NCBI RefSeq assembly: GCF_043641665.1
Contig: NC_092189.1
Location: 13,980,833 to 14,044,832, forward strand
From: Enoplosus armatus
Lineage: Eukaryota; Chordata; Actinopteri; Centrarchiformes; Enoplosidae
Reading direction: 5' to 3'
Length of the DNA stretch: 64,000 bases
Shown: piece after piece, positions 12,501-31,977 of the stretch
Position numbering within the stretch: position 1 is the first letter of the stretch
Layout: every line of letters starts with the position of its first letter
Program-made: the position numbers and the translations under genes
The notes under the pieces: generated by a model
The model's input: only the letters and a program-made list of their open reading frames with translations
What the model was told of the DNA's origin: nothing
The model's database searches: none

Positions 12501-14545
12501 GGTTAGCAAGATTGGGCGGAGTCTGGATCTGTTTCTCTTGCGTGCCTATAAAACCAATTGAAACACTTTACATAACATTGGGCTACAAATAAACCTCAGT
12601 TGATCTGAGAAGAAACCTCAAATGTGTCTCTTCATCTATAATTGGCTCAACAAAATACATTTTCATCACTTCAAGATGTCCTATGTGTGTCCTTGTGTCA
12701 TCATCACACCTGTATGATGTCCTTCAGGTTGGAGCTGACCCCGGAGCTGGCTTCACTCTCCGTCTCCAGGTTGTGCAGGAAGGCAGAGACATGCTCATCG
12801 TAAACGCCCCTCAGATGCTCGAGCACCGCCCCTCGACAGGCCGGCACTGAGCGCAGCAGGCGCACAGCACAGCGGGCGTGTTCCCGGACACTGAGCTTCC
12901 GGCCCTGAACGGTGTCAATGCCACTGATGAAGGACTTGATCTCCTGGGACAGCTCCTGGGCGCTAGAGCAGAAGGATGGACAGGATGAAATGATGGACAA
13001 AGAGGGAAGTTCAGAATCCACAAGCAGAAAGTTATGAGGAAGAGGAATAAAAAAGTGTGAGTGTGTGTGTGAGAAGGGAAGGTTCTTTCGGACCACCCAT
13101 GAAGCACTATTTATATGTCACTACTAACAAGAAAGAGAAAGAGATATTTTATGGCTGCAACTAATGATTATTTTGATTATTGATTGATCTGCTGATTATT
13201 TTCTCGATTCATTGTCTATGAAATGTAAGTAAAACACCCATCACAACTTCCCAGAGCCCAAAGTGACGTCCTTAAACTGCTTTGTTTGTTTGACCAACAG
13301 CAGCAAATCCTTACACAGCAGACGCTGGAGCCAGAAACTGTTTGGCATTTTTGCATTAAAAAATATGATTAGATTATCAAAATAGTTGCAGATTCATTTT
13401 CTTTCGATTGAGTAAATGACTAATTGTTGTGGCTCTAACGTATTTAGAATTGGCCTAAAATATATTAGGGCTAAAACGATACTTGATTAATCAATTAGTT
13501 GATCAATCCTCAACAATTTGGTAACTGATTGTTTAAATAATGTATCAAGCTAAAATGACAAAACACATGCTCTATCCAGCTTGTCAAATATCCAAGTTTG
13601 CTGCTTTTCTCTGTTTTAGATATTTGTTCTTTTCTTTTACTTTGTAATAAAATGAGTTTAAATCGACAAAGTTTCAGGACGTCGCTTTAGGCTCTGGGAA
13701 GCTGTGGAAGGCATTTTTCATTATTTTCTGACATCTTGTGCACTAAATGACTGATTGATTCATCGAAAAAAAACAATCAGCAGAAAAAAGCGGCAACTGT
13801 AAATTATTATCAATTCATCAGATTTTTTCCTCAGGTATCGATTTATCGCTTAGTCAAAGTGGATGTCTTCAAGATGGTTTAGTGTTTACAACAAAGAAAA
13901 ACATAAAATCCTCATAATACAGAGGGTGGACCTTGGCAATGTTAGACATTTTAGCATGAAATTATTTTGAACAATTAATTAATTATCATGAACGTTACAT
14001 AATATTTTGGTGTCATCAACTAATTGATTTATTGACTTAAATATGAATAATGGATAAAATCTTTAAATGCATTGGAGTCTTAGAATATGTTCCATTTAAA
14101 TCTTGTATAAAATAAAAAATACCCATAACATTTACTGGATACTGCTCTACAAATACGTTGGTCAGGACAAATAATCTCTGTAACACAACATTTCTGGGCT
14201 CCAACAACTTGTCATGTGCATATGTAGCCTTAAACAGAGTACATGAATAATCGATCAACTGGAAAGTACTCAATGTAGCCCCGACGTCTGTTGTTAAAAC
14301 AGCAACTTTGAAGGTGAGCTGGCCGTGTGGAGCAGCGTAGTAACATTGACCCATTCATCTTCGTACGGTTAACTTAAATACAAAACAGAAAACATGAGCT
14401 AAACTGACTTTAGAGTCTACATGTAGTAGTTCTGTCAGTGCAGCCGCTTCCTCTACAGCGCCACTCACCTCAGGACAGTCTGCGGTGTGTGAGTGTGTGA
14501 GCTCTGCATCGCTTTCAGCGGAGTCCCGTCAAACACCACCGACAT
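9531..14545 (-). CDS. ints5: Integrator complex subunit 5, complete (about 1008 aa)
   Basis: INTS5 is a helical-repeat scaffold subunit of the nuclear Integrator complex, which cleaves snRNA 3' ends and attenuates paused RNA polymerase II. Four exons: 14545-14469, 12962-12710, 12414-10438 (1977 nt) and 10250-9531. All junctions are in phase; the product is 1008 residues against about 1019 in human. Family signatures read directly include [11 protein letters not shown] and [13 protein letters not shown] in exon 2. Exon 3 shows [78 protein letters not shown] and [14 protein letters not shown]. The last exon shows [24 protein letters not shown] and [12 protein letters not shown]. The start is the ATG after AAGCG at 14545, giving [14 protein letters not shown] before the conserved region. 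Human has a different, Pro-rich N-terminus. The neighbour ganab is also its neighbour in human 11q12.3. Confidence 0.95.
13150..13440. mobile_element. MITE in ints5 intron 1
   Basis: The segment begins 'tggctgcaactaatgatt' and ends with 'aattgttgtggctct', which are inverted-repeat-like ends. The interior has the 'gatctgctgattattttct' core seen in a very common percomorph non-autonomous element. It has no coding capacity. Confidence 0.6.
13465..13850. mobile_element. Related degenerate MITE next to the previous one
   Basis: 'Agggctaaaacgatacttga' followed by repeated attaatcaatt blocks, and an interior 'tttcaggacgtcgctttagg' that inversely resembles 13250-13275 of the preceding element, indicate a second copy or a fragment in the other orientation. 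The rest of the intron to 14468 shows only A/T-rich sequence. Confidence 0.5.
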
Positions 14546-16080
14546 CGCTTGGTCTGTTAACATTAAAGCGTCACATCAAATCCACCTCTCGGCTATGGGG
14601 CTTCAACGTGAGCGATTGGGACGGCTTTTTGTTATTTTCTCTGTCTAGTTTCAGGACAAAAATACATCGAAAGGCCGCTCCAAAGCCGGAAGTTAGGACT
14701 TCTTCGTCGTTTAAGGAAGGCAGCCCGTCACAGACAGCTGACGTCACTGGGGACATCTAGTGGTACTCACTGGATTTATTTATTTATTAATTTATTAATT
14801 TATTAATTTATTTATGTGTCAATGTATACATGAATAAACTCGATGTAAAACAAAGAAAATTAACTAAAGAATATGTAATCTGACAATTAATCATTATGAT
14901 TCCTTATTCTGTTCAATTAATTGCTCATGGTGGGAACTGTTGGGTCATTATAAAGAGTGCAGTCTAGACCTGCTCTATTTGTAAAGTGTCATGAGATTAC
15001 TTTTGTTGTGATTTGGCGCTATATAAATACAATTGAATTGAATTAATTCTAAAATTTTAAAAATGGGATTGTAAAATACATTTTAAATTTAAATTTGACT
15101 TCCTGTTATTCCATGTATTCATGTGCTTGCCATTTATATTCCATCTCACAATTCAAGTGTTTTCCCTGCTTTAACATTTTCATTTCATCATCACTTTAAT
15201 ATAATATAATATTGATATAATAAAATATGTAAGCAGCTTGTCACCTAAATACTAAATGAGGTCCAATCCACAGAGCCGCAAAAGGACCTTGTTTGGGGAC
15301 AAACAGTATAAAATCAGACATGTCTTTAAGACATGAAGTTTACTGTTCCACCATTAAGAAGGGTGAACAGCTGAACTGCATACTGGGATGATGAAGAAGC
15401 TCAATGAACGGTGGCAATGTTGTGGCCTCTAGTATAGCTGCTGGTGTATATGACAAAACATAAACAACACGAGACAAGACTATCAGTCCATCATTCTTGA
15501 AGGATATTACAGTATAAAATAGTCTGTCTATTTTCTTTTGAGCTAATGCCCTGCACCCTGTCATATGGCAGCAAAAAACTCTAGAACTATTAGGTTGATT
15601 TGAAATTACACTGGATCCTGAATCAGTGATATGATCTGATGTTTATTTGCGTAAGCAAATGCCAAATGTTTGTTTAAAAAGGACACCAGTTTTGGTATTA
15701 AGGTTTTTACTTATATATAGAATATAGAATTAAGGTAAGTTTTGTCAATGATGCTACTCTGTAGAGAAATAAAGTGGGAATGAGCAATAATGGGACACCA
15801 GAAAGAAATCAACGTATATGTAAACACACTGTTTATTTAGTGTACCCACAATCAAAGAAGAATGTGTCCAAAAATGTCAAATGTTTACACTCTGGCTGAT
15901 TTTAAGGGCTTGCAGTTTATTCTTAAGCCACAATGATTAAAATGTTAGTTTAAACAACAAATATAGGCCATCACTGGCAACCTTTTACATTTGGCATGGG
16001 TCTCATGACACTGTGATTGTGTAACAAAAGGTCATGTCGTTATCAAATAGATTTTAATATTACTATCTGTAACAAACAAC
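14546..16080. other. Spacer between ints5 and plaat gene, with simple and retroelement repeats
   Basis: Past the ints5 5' UTR, the spacer holds an ATTT/ATTA tandem run at 14773-14815. It also holds a teleost retroelement tail at 14960-15048 ('gatttggcgctatataaat' then ttgaattgaatt). I recognise no gene or structured RNA in the remainder. Confidence 0.55.
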
Positions 16081-16335
16081 AACTCAGTTGCCACTTTATC
16101 AGGGACACCTAGCAAAAACTAATGTTGTCTAATACAACAGTCCTGCAATAAATCCTCCCTTTATGAAGATTATAAGGTTCAGTTTGTGTAGTGTTTGTGT
16201 TTTAGAGAGGTGTTAATTTCGCAGTATGGTCATTTTGGAGATTGTAGTTTGTGGTGCTCTTGAATTATATTGCGTTGTACTGACAGATGTGTCTATTATT
16301 TTGGCCACTCCATTCATATCAAAAAGTGTAGGCTA
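16081..16335. mobile_element. DNA transposon fragment, 'gccactttatcagg' family
   Basis: The left end (ctcagttgccactttatca) and interior blocks (aataaatcctccctttatg; acagatgtgtctattattt) match the element at 17126-17463. The right terminal repeat is missing, so this is a truncated copy. Confidence 0.6.
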
Positions 16336-16539
16336 AATAATAAAAAACACTACTCTATAATGTAGTATGATATAAGAATAATGCAGGGTCTTCCTCTTAT
16401 TATTAGCATCATCATCATCATCATCATTACTATCATTATTAGTTGTTAAAATTGTGTTCTTAGCCTGATGTTGGCGCGTACATTTTGACCTTTAGGATGA
16501 ACCTTTTATTCTAAAGGACACGTGCTCTCCGACTAAACT

Positions 16540-16618
16540 GAGCAGCAATCAGCTGATCGCTCACAGCTGAGCTTTGGTGTCGGGCTCTTTGGTGCCGTCT
16601 CTTGTTTTGAAACTACAG
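16540..16618 (+). other. Probable non-coding first exon and promoter of the plaat gene
   Basis: A GC-richer island at 16500-16660 ends in a consensus donor (cag then gtgagg) at 16619, and it is the only such site upstream of the coding exons. The exon 5' limit is a guess. It would splice to the acceptor at 18037-18039. Confidence 0.4.
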
Positions 16619-17125
16619 GTGAGGTGAGGACAGCGTTGTTAACGGTAAGAAGACGGACTGTCAACAAATGTATGTAAACTGAACAGTAATGTCAGCTGAG
16701 GCTCGTGTTCGTGATGCTACAGTGTTCTATAGCTGATGTAACGTTAGCTAAAAACCAGCGGCAGTTAAAGGCATTTGGATGACGTGAACACAAGTCAGTT
16801 CAAGCTAATGACTAGCTTTCGGCTACATTGATGTTTCGTCGCTTGTAGTGTTTGTTTAAACTGGGGATCTATCTTGCACTGAGCCGAATACACATACTAC
16901 TTTCTTCGGAATGAAATGATCTACTTTGTCTTCATTACAGCAAAGTGAAACTGAAATGATATGAAGTAGTTTATTAAAGCTACCTGGCAGATATCAACGC
17001 ATGCGCACATCTTAGTGCTGCTTATGTGATGAAAAAATACCCACACTCTTAATGTTAGCATCTTATTCCCAGTTCTTCTGTCATTCTACATTTTGGACAT
17101 CTTGACAATAAATTGTGTATATAAA

Positions 17126-17463
17126 TTCAGTTTCCGGTTTATCAGGTACACCTACCTAAACTGATGCAGTCTAATACAGCAGTGGTAAATCCTAAATCCT
17201 CCCTTCATGAAGGTTAGGTACTGTTGAATTGTATTGCATTGAACTGACAGGTGTTTTTATTATTTTATCAGCCCCATTTGTATCACTGATGGTAGGCTAA
17301 ATAACAGAAACACCTCTCTGTATACAACGCTGTACAGTAAAATAATGTTGTGTCAACACCTCTCTAAAACTGTTTCAACAGAAACTGAACACTAACCTTC
17401 AGGAAGGGAAGATTTATGCATTAGTTTTAGCTGAATGTACCTAATGATAAACTGGAAACTGTG
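17126..17463. mobile_element. Complete MITE with inverted terminal repeats
   Basis: The left terminus (ttcagtttccggtttatcag) and right terminus (tgataaactggaaactgtg) are inverted repeats. The 340-bp element has no ORF. It lies in the presumptive 5' intron of the plaat gene and is related to the truncated copy at 16081. Confidence 0.7.
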
Positions 17464-17689
17464 TATATAGATGTATTAAATGTTTAAATGTTTAAGTGCA
17501 ATACATATATAGTCATACACTTCAGTGCAACACATACATACATATACATTGTTATTGTATATATTTTTTTACTTCATTGTTCACTTAAATACTGTCAATG
17601 TGTATATTTTTTATTTTCTATTTCTTATTTTTATATTTTGTACATACTTTTAGTTCTAAATTATGCTACTTTACTCTTGAATGGGAGCA

Positions 17690-17740
17690 CCGGTACTGTA
17701 CAATTTCCCCCCGGGGATCAATAAAGTATTTCTGATTATA
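17690..17740 (+). repeat. Retroelement 3' tail ('ggggatcaataaagtatttc')
   Basis: The motif 'ccccggggatcaataaagta' followed by ttctgatt is a widespread teleost non-LTR/SINE 3' end. It is an isolated fragment. Long low-complexity A/T-rich sequence precedes it. Confidence 0.55.
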
Positions 17741-18088
17741 TACAGATTAGCACATTATCTGGGTAATGGATCATCTGCATGTGTGGACAATACCAATGTA
17801 AACGGCACATCAGCATTACATTATAAGTACAGCATTAAATACATACACAGACAAGGAAAAATGTAAATATATCCTTAAGATGCTGTATTCATAGACTTGT
17901 ATACTTTTGAGAAAACAAACACATAACACACACAGATGCCTTATCACCAAAGGGACAAGGACAGTCAAACATTTTACCTTTTCTCTGTATTTCATGTCGT
18001 GTGCTTATATTTGGTCTATGAAATGATATGTTCCTGCAGGTGCTGAAAGTCAACCAGTCCGAGGTTTACAGACGAAACAAACACTGAC

Positions 18089-19891
18089 ATGGCCCCGACA
18101 CTGGTACAGCAGTTATGTTTCATTATGCAGTGGGCAGTTTTTATAGTGTGTCTTATCTTTGTTTAACCCAGATTAAGTCAGAGGGTCCCGCAGGTCAAAT
18201 ATTTTGCAGTTGTTGCCAAACAGTCTGTTGCACAGTCAAACATTTTTTTCCCTGTATGTTTTAATCCAAGTATGATGAGAAACCAGAGCTTGGAGACTTG
18301 ATTGAGATCTTCCGGGGCACCTATCAGCACTGGGCTGTCTATGTTGGCGATGGCTTCGTGGTCCACTTGGCACCACCCTGTGAGTCACCCCCACGCGACT
18401 GTCTGGTCTGCTACTCCCAAATCCTTACCCGTCCCAGTCTGGAACAAAAACCAGCCTTATACGACAGCCCACATTCACCATTTTTCAGACCGCTGAGATT
18501 GTTTGGTTTAACCAATTAATAATTCATAAACCACTCAAAAAACAAATATGTTGCAATATTTAGCGCATAAACCAGCACGCATTACGTCCGTTTCTCTCTT
18601 TGTGTCTTTTTATTTGTAGCTGAGGTCCTGGGTGCAGGCACCAACAGCATGATGTCCGTCCTGTCTGAGAAGGCCATGGTGAAGAAAGAGGAGCTGTGGG
18701 ACGTGGTGGGAACCAACCAGTGGAAAATCAACAACAGCCTGGACAAGGAGTACAAGCCCCGTCCGGTCTGCGTCATTGTGAGGGAGGCCATTGCGCTGGT
18801 GGGCGAGGAGCTGCCGTACTGCGTCTTCAGGGGGAACTGTGAGCACTTTGCAAACGAGCTGCGCTACGGAAAAGCAGAATCCCGGCAGGTCAGTGGACCC
18901 ATGTTAGTCTTTTACATGCAAGACTCTCTTTGGGGGCTGGGGTGAAAAACAGACAATGGTTTCCCAATGTTATACAGGGTGTAGCCAGTGGAGTCTTGTG
19001 TAAGTGTGTGATGAGTTTTGTTTTTAGTTTATTTATTTGCACAAGTAATAAAACACAAAGAACATGATACATTAAAGGGGTAAAACTGCTGGAGAGATTA
19101 AAAAACAACAACAAAAGGGCTATAAAGACATTTTCACCAAAAAAGGCAATAAAATAATAATATCTAAAATTAAAGTTTATCAATAAAGAAAGAAAACGAC
19201 AATAAAATAATTATAAACACATTAGCACAATTTACAAAAGACAATGCTAATAGGAATCGCTAATAACAGGCACAGAGAAGATACTAGGCTCAAGTAGTCT
19301 TGTTCATCCGCATAAATTAGAAGTTTATTTGGGAAGAAGATTGTGTTGGCGGCATCAGACATCGTCAGGGACGACAAGATGCTTGGATTTATTTCTATCA
19401 TTTTCACTGGTGTTCACCCATTTATCAAGATGGAGACATGGATTCTGTGTTTGACTTAAGAAATATTAGAAAGTAACAAATTAAAAAAACAAAAAACCCC
19501 AGAAAATTTCATCATGTGAACAAGGAATTGATCTATTTTTTCAGGAAGTAGGCAAGGTAAAAGTTATCATGTCGGTTACAATGGATTAGTGAACTGTCAT
19601 CCTCTCCGACAGCATAATCTACATTATAACAGAAAAGGGAATGTTAGTGGTACTAATGTCCCAATATGTGATGTGAGTGATATGTGAGTTAATGGAGTTT
19701 TGAATGTCAAGAAGACTCTGCTCATCAGATCTCTGCTCACTAACTAAAAGATGTGCGTTTTTCTGCAGGTACGTAAGGCAGGAGAAACCGCCATGGTCGC
19801 AGGTGTGGCTGCAGTGGTGGGTCTGGGCATCGTGGCTCTGGCAGGAGCTCTGTTTGGAGGCGGCAAAAAAGAAAACAAGAACACACAGTAA
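18089..19891 (+). CDS. Phospholipase A and acyltransferase (PLAAT/HRASLS, H-rev107 family), complete, 171 aa
   Basis: Family members are membrane-anchored papain-like thiol hydrolases that act as phospholipase A1/A2 and N- or O-acyltransferase on phospholipids. Coding exons: 18089-18103, 18271-18379, 18620-18888 and 19769-19891; phases join to 171 residues (family 162-168 for PLAAT1/3). The LRAT/NlpC-P60 core shows [12 protein letters not shown], then His25 in [16 protein letters not shown] (His37 is the second conserved His). Catalytic Cys115 is in FRGNCEHF. The spacing corresponds to human PLAAT3 His23/His35/Cys113 shifted by two. A C-terminal hydrophobic anchor (about residues 140-160) is followed by a Lys/Asn-rich tail. 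PLAAT3 maps to the same human region (11q12.3-q13.1), so a PLAAT3-like orthologue is likely, but paralogues are hard to separate by eye and I give no symbol. Confidence 0.92.
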
Positions 19892-20647
19892 TGGCTGTCC
19901 CGGGTCGCCTGTTCAGGGGCTTGATTAACAAATCACCAGCAGAGCCTAACTTATGATCGCTCTCGGAAAACACAAATTTACACGTAAGCATCTGTGATTT
20001 AGCAAGAAATTTGGTTGATTTCTATCTCGTCTGCTCAACTTACCCTCCATCTGTCCCTCATGCCTTCTTTGGTTTGAATAACAATGTGAGGCTGGTTGGT
20101 TTGGGATCATGGTCTTGTATTTTTCAGACTTTTTAAAATTGCTACAGACGGGACATATAAGCACAACAAATCATATTTCCACTAATTAAAGTGCCAAGAT
20201 GAAATCTGTTTTAATATGAAGATTTTGACTGTATATGTTTAGGATTGTGATGGAAGTGAGATTCAAGGTCAGGGGATCTTTTCTATATAAAAACAAATAG
20301 TTTGCTTGTAGTGAAGAAATACTAGTAATTACTTGAATCAAATCTAAATGGCCCTGAAGTGTAAATGTTGATTGTCGCCAATACTTAATGAGCTTTTCAA
20401 CAATGTAATACAATATTTTACATAATCAAAATAAGCTAAATGTAATGCCATATGCACTATGACCTGCCATTCATTGTATGAGTGCCTCTGTGAACTGTGG
20501 GTCCTGGCTGAAAGGAGACGTGTGGATTGAAGTAGTTTTAACTCTCCCGCAGTTTTCTTATGACATTTTATCTTAAATGAGTTCACAATTTCACTCGAAT
20601 TTATAACACTTTGTCTTCCTCTGACATTAAATTGTTTAATTGTTTTG

Positions 20648-20653
20648 AATAAA
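20648..20653 (+). other. Polyadenylation signal AATAAA of the plaat gene
   Basis: This is a canonical hexamer about 760 nt after the stop codon at 19891. It defines a plausible 3' UTR of 19892 to about 20670. Confidence 0.5.
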
Positions 20654-20670
20654 GAATAATTTGTGTGATT

Positions 20671-22431
20671 CTGGACGGTAGTCTGTCTTTCTGCAACGTG
20701 GGTCCCCATGGTCACTTTTGTTCATTTTAATTTCTAAGCATTTGAATTGTAAGCAGCATGCTGTATTATATTAGTATTAAAATATTTAGGCTTTGAGATC
20801 TCTCATACCCTTCACTGTCCCCCCTGACGTCAACTCACTAAATTCTTGGCTCACACATTTGCTGAGGAGGTATGTAACTACAGCCTTTTAATTTAAAAAA
20901 GAAGCATGTTTATTTTGATTGTATTTATTTTTAGAATAGCTCGCATGCTACATGATTTGGATTCTCTGTAAAAGGTTGCATCCTCAGTCCACCAACACCG
21001 CTCAGTTGCTTGCCTGACCTGACCACCGCATACCAAGACATTAGCTCCAGTGGTGACAGCTGTTGATTGTGTCAGCTGGCTTAATGTATACAGCATCGTC
21101 TACGGTAAGTAACACCAAACCTGACAATACCACATCCAACACAGACAGGGCAGGTGGGGTTATACTGGAAGGTTTGATGAAAACACAGAATCTGCTGGTG
21201 GGAGACATTTCGGGTCCACTTCAGAAATGTACTGTTAAACTTGGGAGTTCTTGAATGTGATCATACAGAGCAGATCTGTAATTAAATAAAGGCACAAATA
21301 AAAGAGTGAAAGCAACTTTTGAGGATCCACCCTGAACACAACCAATACTGTCAAAAATAACTGGATAAATCTTACTTCCTCAGATGATCCCAAACGGTTT
21401 TAGTGAGTTCTGCAGGATTCTACAGGTACTAATGCATAACAGGACCTTTGATAAAGATTCAAAATAAAACTCCTTTGATTTCATAAACCCTCCACCACAG
21501 CACTACCCCGCATAGGACACACAGAAAAGGCATGTAAACACATAAGTCGATTCTCCCTTGAAACCTGTTCTCCAGCCCCAGTTTCACTACTTATTTCCAT
21601 CATGTGCTCATGTGTCTGCAGTGCATGTTACACATTTACAGATCTGAAACCAGTCAAATGTGTTGCCTGTCAGCCCAGTTCAGTACAGTAAAATACAGTG
21701 TTGAATGTGCAAAGTAAACACAACACATTTGTAGTTCTTTGCCATGGAACCTTTTGTTAGGCCACACTAATACACAAGTGCATGCATGGGTTGATTTTAA
21801 GTCTTAAATCTGTAAATTAGTGACAGCTGAACTAAAACATTCATATCCACTGTGAGTGTGTGTGTGTACCGAAAAACATTCAGTATAATAATACAAGTTT
21901 GAATTCTGTTATTTATCTATATATTTCTCAATTTAAAAAAAAAAGTGTCATTTCTTCATGTCATTTTAAGACAAGATGCACTATTTATATACATTTACTT
22001 TACAACTGCACCTTCATGAATGATGTATTTAAAACAAAACAGAGGGACATTTTGTGTGATCAACTCTGGCTTCTGCTGCGAGGAGTGCTGCGCTGTGCTG
22101 CTTCATGTCTTTCTGGATTTTCTTTTCAGCTTTTCCGTCTGTTTCCGCTCCGCCATCCATAATAATGCATATATAAAGCACTGGATTGTTGCTTTTTCAC
22201 CCATCACAAGCAGAGAGTCATCAGAACAACAGAAACATTTTCTTCTGCTCAACCAACAAACAACGCCTCTGTTATAGCGACTGTTCACAGTATTTTATCC
22301 ACTGCTAATGCTTCTTTCTGTTCCTTTGTTTGTGGAATGTCAAGCCTCCATCCACTGCTCCGGGTCCAGTCACTGTGGTCCACGTTCCTCCCTCTCCATC
22401 CGCACCCTCAAATCTGTCTTTGCGTCCCTCG
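20671..22431. other. Convergent spacer between plaat gene and scyl1
   Basis: The two flanking genes converge on this region, so it must contain the scyl1 3' UTR on the minus strand near 22431 downwards. I could not pick a confident minus-strand AATAAA. The rest is A/T-rich with a short GT run near 21855. I see no other gene. Confidence 0.5.
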
Positions 22432-30245
<7,814 letters not shown>

Positions 30246-31837
30246 CTCCTCTTTCCTCCACACCTCATCAAACACATACACACACACAGCGACAGGAGAA
30301 CTAAACAGACTGCTAGAAGAGGCTAGCTAGCACACGGCACGGATGTAAAATGACTCCGTGTAAACTTTGTTTCAGCACGTTGGTTCCGCAATAGGTTGAA
30401 CAGTCCACCTATTCAAATTCCATAGCAACGGCATGTAGATAAGAACTACATTTATACGAAATTTAACCTTGATGAATTCCTTTCAATTGTCACAATCTGA
30501 AATTATGCCCAAGTCTTTTTTTGTGAGTCACAACATGATCTTGATGAGGAAACCATTTCTGAATACAAATAATTAGAACAGTTCAAGTTAATATCAGAGA
30601 CTGACATTGGCCCAAAATGCCCCTAATTGATTGTGGTAATATCATTGATTACGAATGTGTTTGGGAATATGCACCACTAAAGCGCAACACACTTGCATGA
30701 TGACTCGGTGACAACTTTATTTTGTTTATTTAATCTGTCTCACATTTGTGCATTTTTCATGCTATGACACATCTGTGTAAGCATATTATGTACTAAGCAG
30801 GTCTCATTAAAACTTGTGTCATCACAGATGACAGGGATGCAAAATGGGTTCTCTTTATTAGATGCTTAGAACACTTCAGTCACTACTAACTGCAACAGAT
30901 TCAAGGTACAGTACCAGGGTTTCTGCAGTGTTCACCAACTTAAATGTAAATCACATTTGACAGCATTTCCCTGTTTAATTTAATTTCTAGTAATATAATT
31001 AGATCATGACCCAGATTAGTGTCAGAAAATCAATGGGTTTAACAATTACAATATCATTTTTAAAAGTCAAGTTTATGCTAAAATGGACACTTTCCCATTA
31101 TGAGAAGGGCTTCATACAGGTCTGTAAATAAAACTCCACAAATTGATTTAAAAGCTTCCTGCATAATCCACTCTTGCTTCTATTTTACAGTTACACATTC
31201 TCCCAACAAACTTTTGTAAATCAAATTGAGACTTAGTCAAAGGCCTTTTTGAGATTACTGAATTTAATGCTTTTTAATATCAAGACCTGCAGAGTATCTT
31301 AATTATATGTTGAGTTAACTTACTTTTCTTCACTCAACTCGATTACATTCTCTTGAAATCTCTCTCCAAATGTCAACCCTAGTCACCTCTAGAGGCGCAG
31401 GTACAGCCAATTGTAGCTGGAGAATAAGCAGCAGAGTGGAAGACTTAAAAATCAAAGACGTAAGACATGGTACGGCACAGAACAGTTTTATTGATCACTT
31501 ACACATTCTTAAAGATATTAACATGTTTCTGCAATCACTTTTCAAAAACAAACATACAGTTCACACTAAGACAGAAAAAGATCACGAGAACATGTTTCAA
31601 TTATAAATGCATAGTCACCTCTTAAGATAGTGAATCTTAGGTTTCTGTGAAGTTACTTAATGCAGTAAATAGCAGGTGGAATTGTACAGATGCTACCTCA
31701 ACATTCCTACTAATAGCCAATCAGGACCCCTTAGACCCAAGAAAATTAAAATGTGACATAACTATTTGGCTTGATCCTGTAGCAACATTACTACATGACT
31801 CCTGAATGACTAGTTTCACCCACACAGCATAAAAGCA
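30246..31837. other. scyl1 5' flank and malat1-scyl1 spacer
   Basis: The scyl1 5' UTR and a CG-containing, TATA-less promoter probably occupy 30246-30420. From there to the 3' end of mascRNA the sequence is A/T-rich. I recognise no gene, RNA structure or transposon. The short spacer (about 1.6 kb) between malat1 and scyl1 resembles the human arrangement. Confidence 0.55.
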
Positions 31838-31896
31838 GGACACCGCAGGGAATTGAACCCCGTCCCGACAAAGTCAGGAGTGCCACCACCGGAGTC
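31838..31896 (-). ncRNA. malat1: mascRNA, tRNA-like small RNA at the malat1 3' end (59 nt before CCA addition)
   Basis: Minus-strand sequence starts GACTCCGGTGGTGGCACTCC and ends CCCTGCGGTGTCC. It folds as a tRNA-like cloverleaf. The acceptor stem (31896-31890 with 31845-31839) has six pairs and one U-U. The anticodon-position arm is a six-pair stem, CCTGAC/GTCGGG, around a TTT loop. The T arm is CGGGG-TTCAATT-CCCTG. The human mascRNA shares GGCACTCCTG, GGACGGGGTTCAA and CCCTGCGG. By the known MALAT1 pathway, RNase P cuts at 31897/31896, RNase Z trims, and CCA is added, leaving a cytoplasmic RNA. A true tRNA is excluded because there is no normal 7-nt anticodon loop. No D-loop consensus is visible. 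Confidence 0.95.
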
Positions 31897-31977
31897 TTTT
31901 GCTTTTTGTTGCTGTAGTTAGGGCAAAAGCAAAACCTGGAGGAACAAAACCAGTTTGTTCCTCCAGGAAAAGAAAAC
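31897..31977 (-). ncRNA. malat1: MALAT1 3' ENE/triple-helix stability element
   Basis: Reading the minus strand: U-rich motif 1 (TTTTCTTTT, 31976-31968), a perfect 14-bp hairpin (31967-31954 with 31948-31935, loop CTGGT), and U-rich motif 2 (TTTTGCTTTT, 31934-31925). A linker and the genomically encoded A-rich tract AACAAAAAGCAAAA (31910-31897) follow, abutting the mascRNA 5' end. In human MALAT1 this order forms a bipartite U-A-U triple helix that protects the non-polyadenylated 3' end. All parts are present in the correct order and spacing. I infer the same fold. Confidence 0.95.

Noticed and set aside
31838..31896. A genuine tRNA gene
   Set aside because: The T arm is tRNA-like, but the anticodon-position arm has a 3-nt TTT loop and the length is only 59 nt. 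The upstream triple-helix elements identify it as mascRNA.
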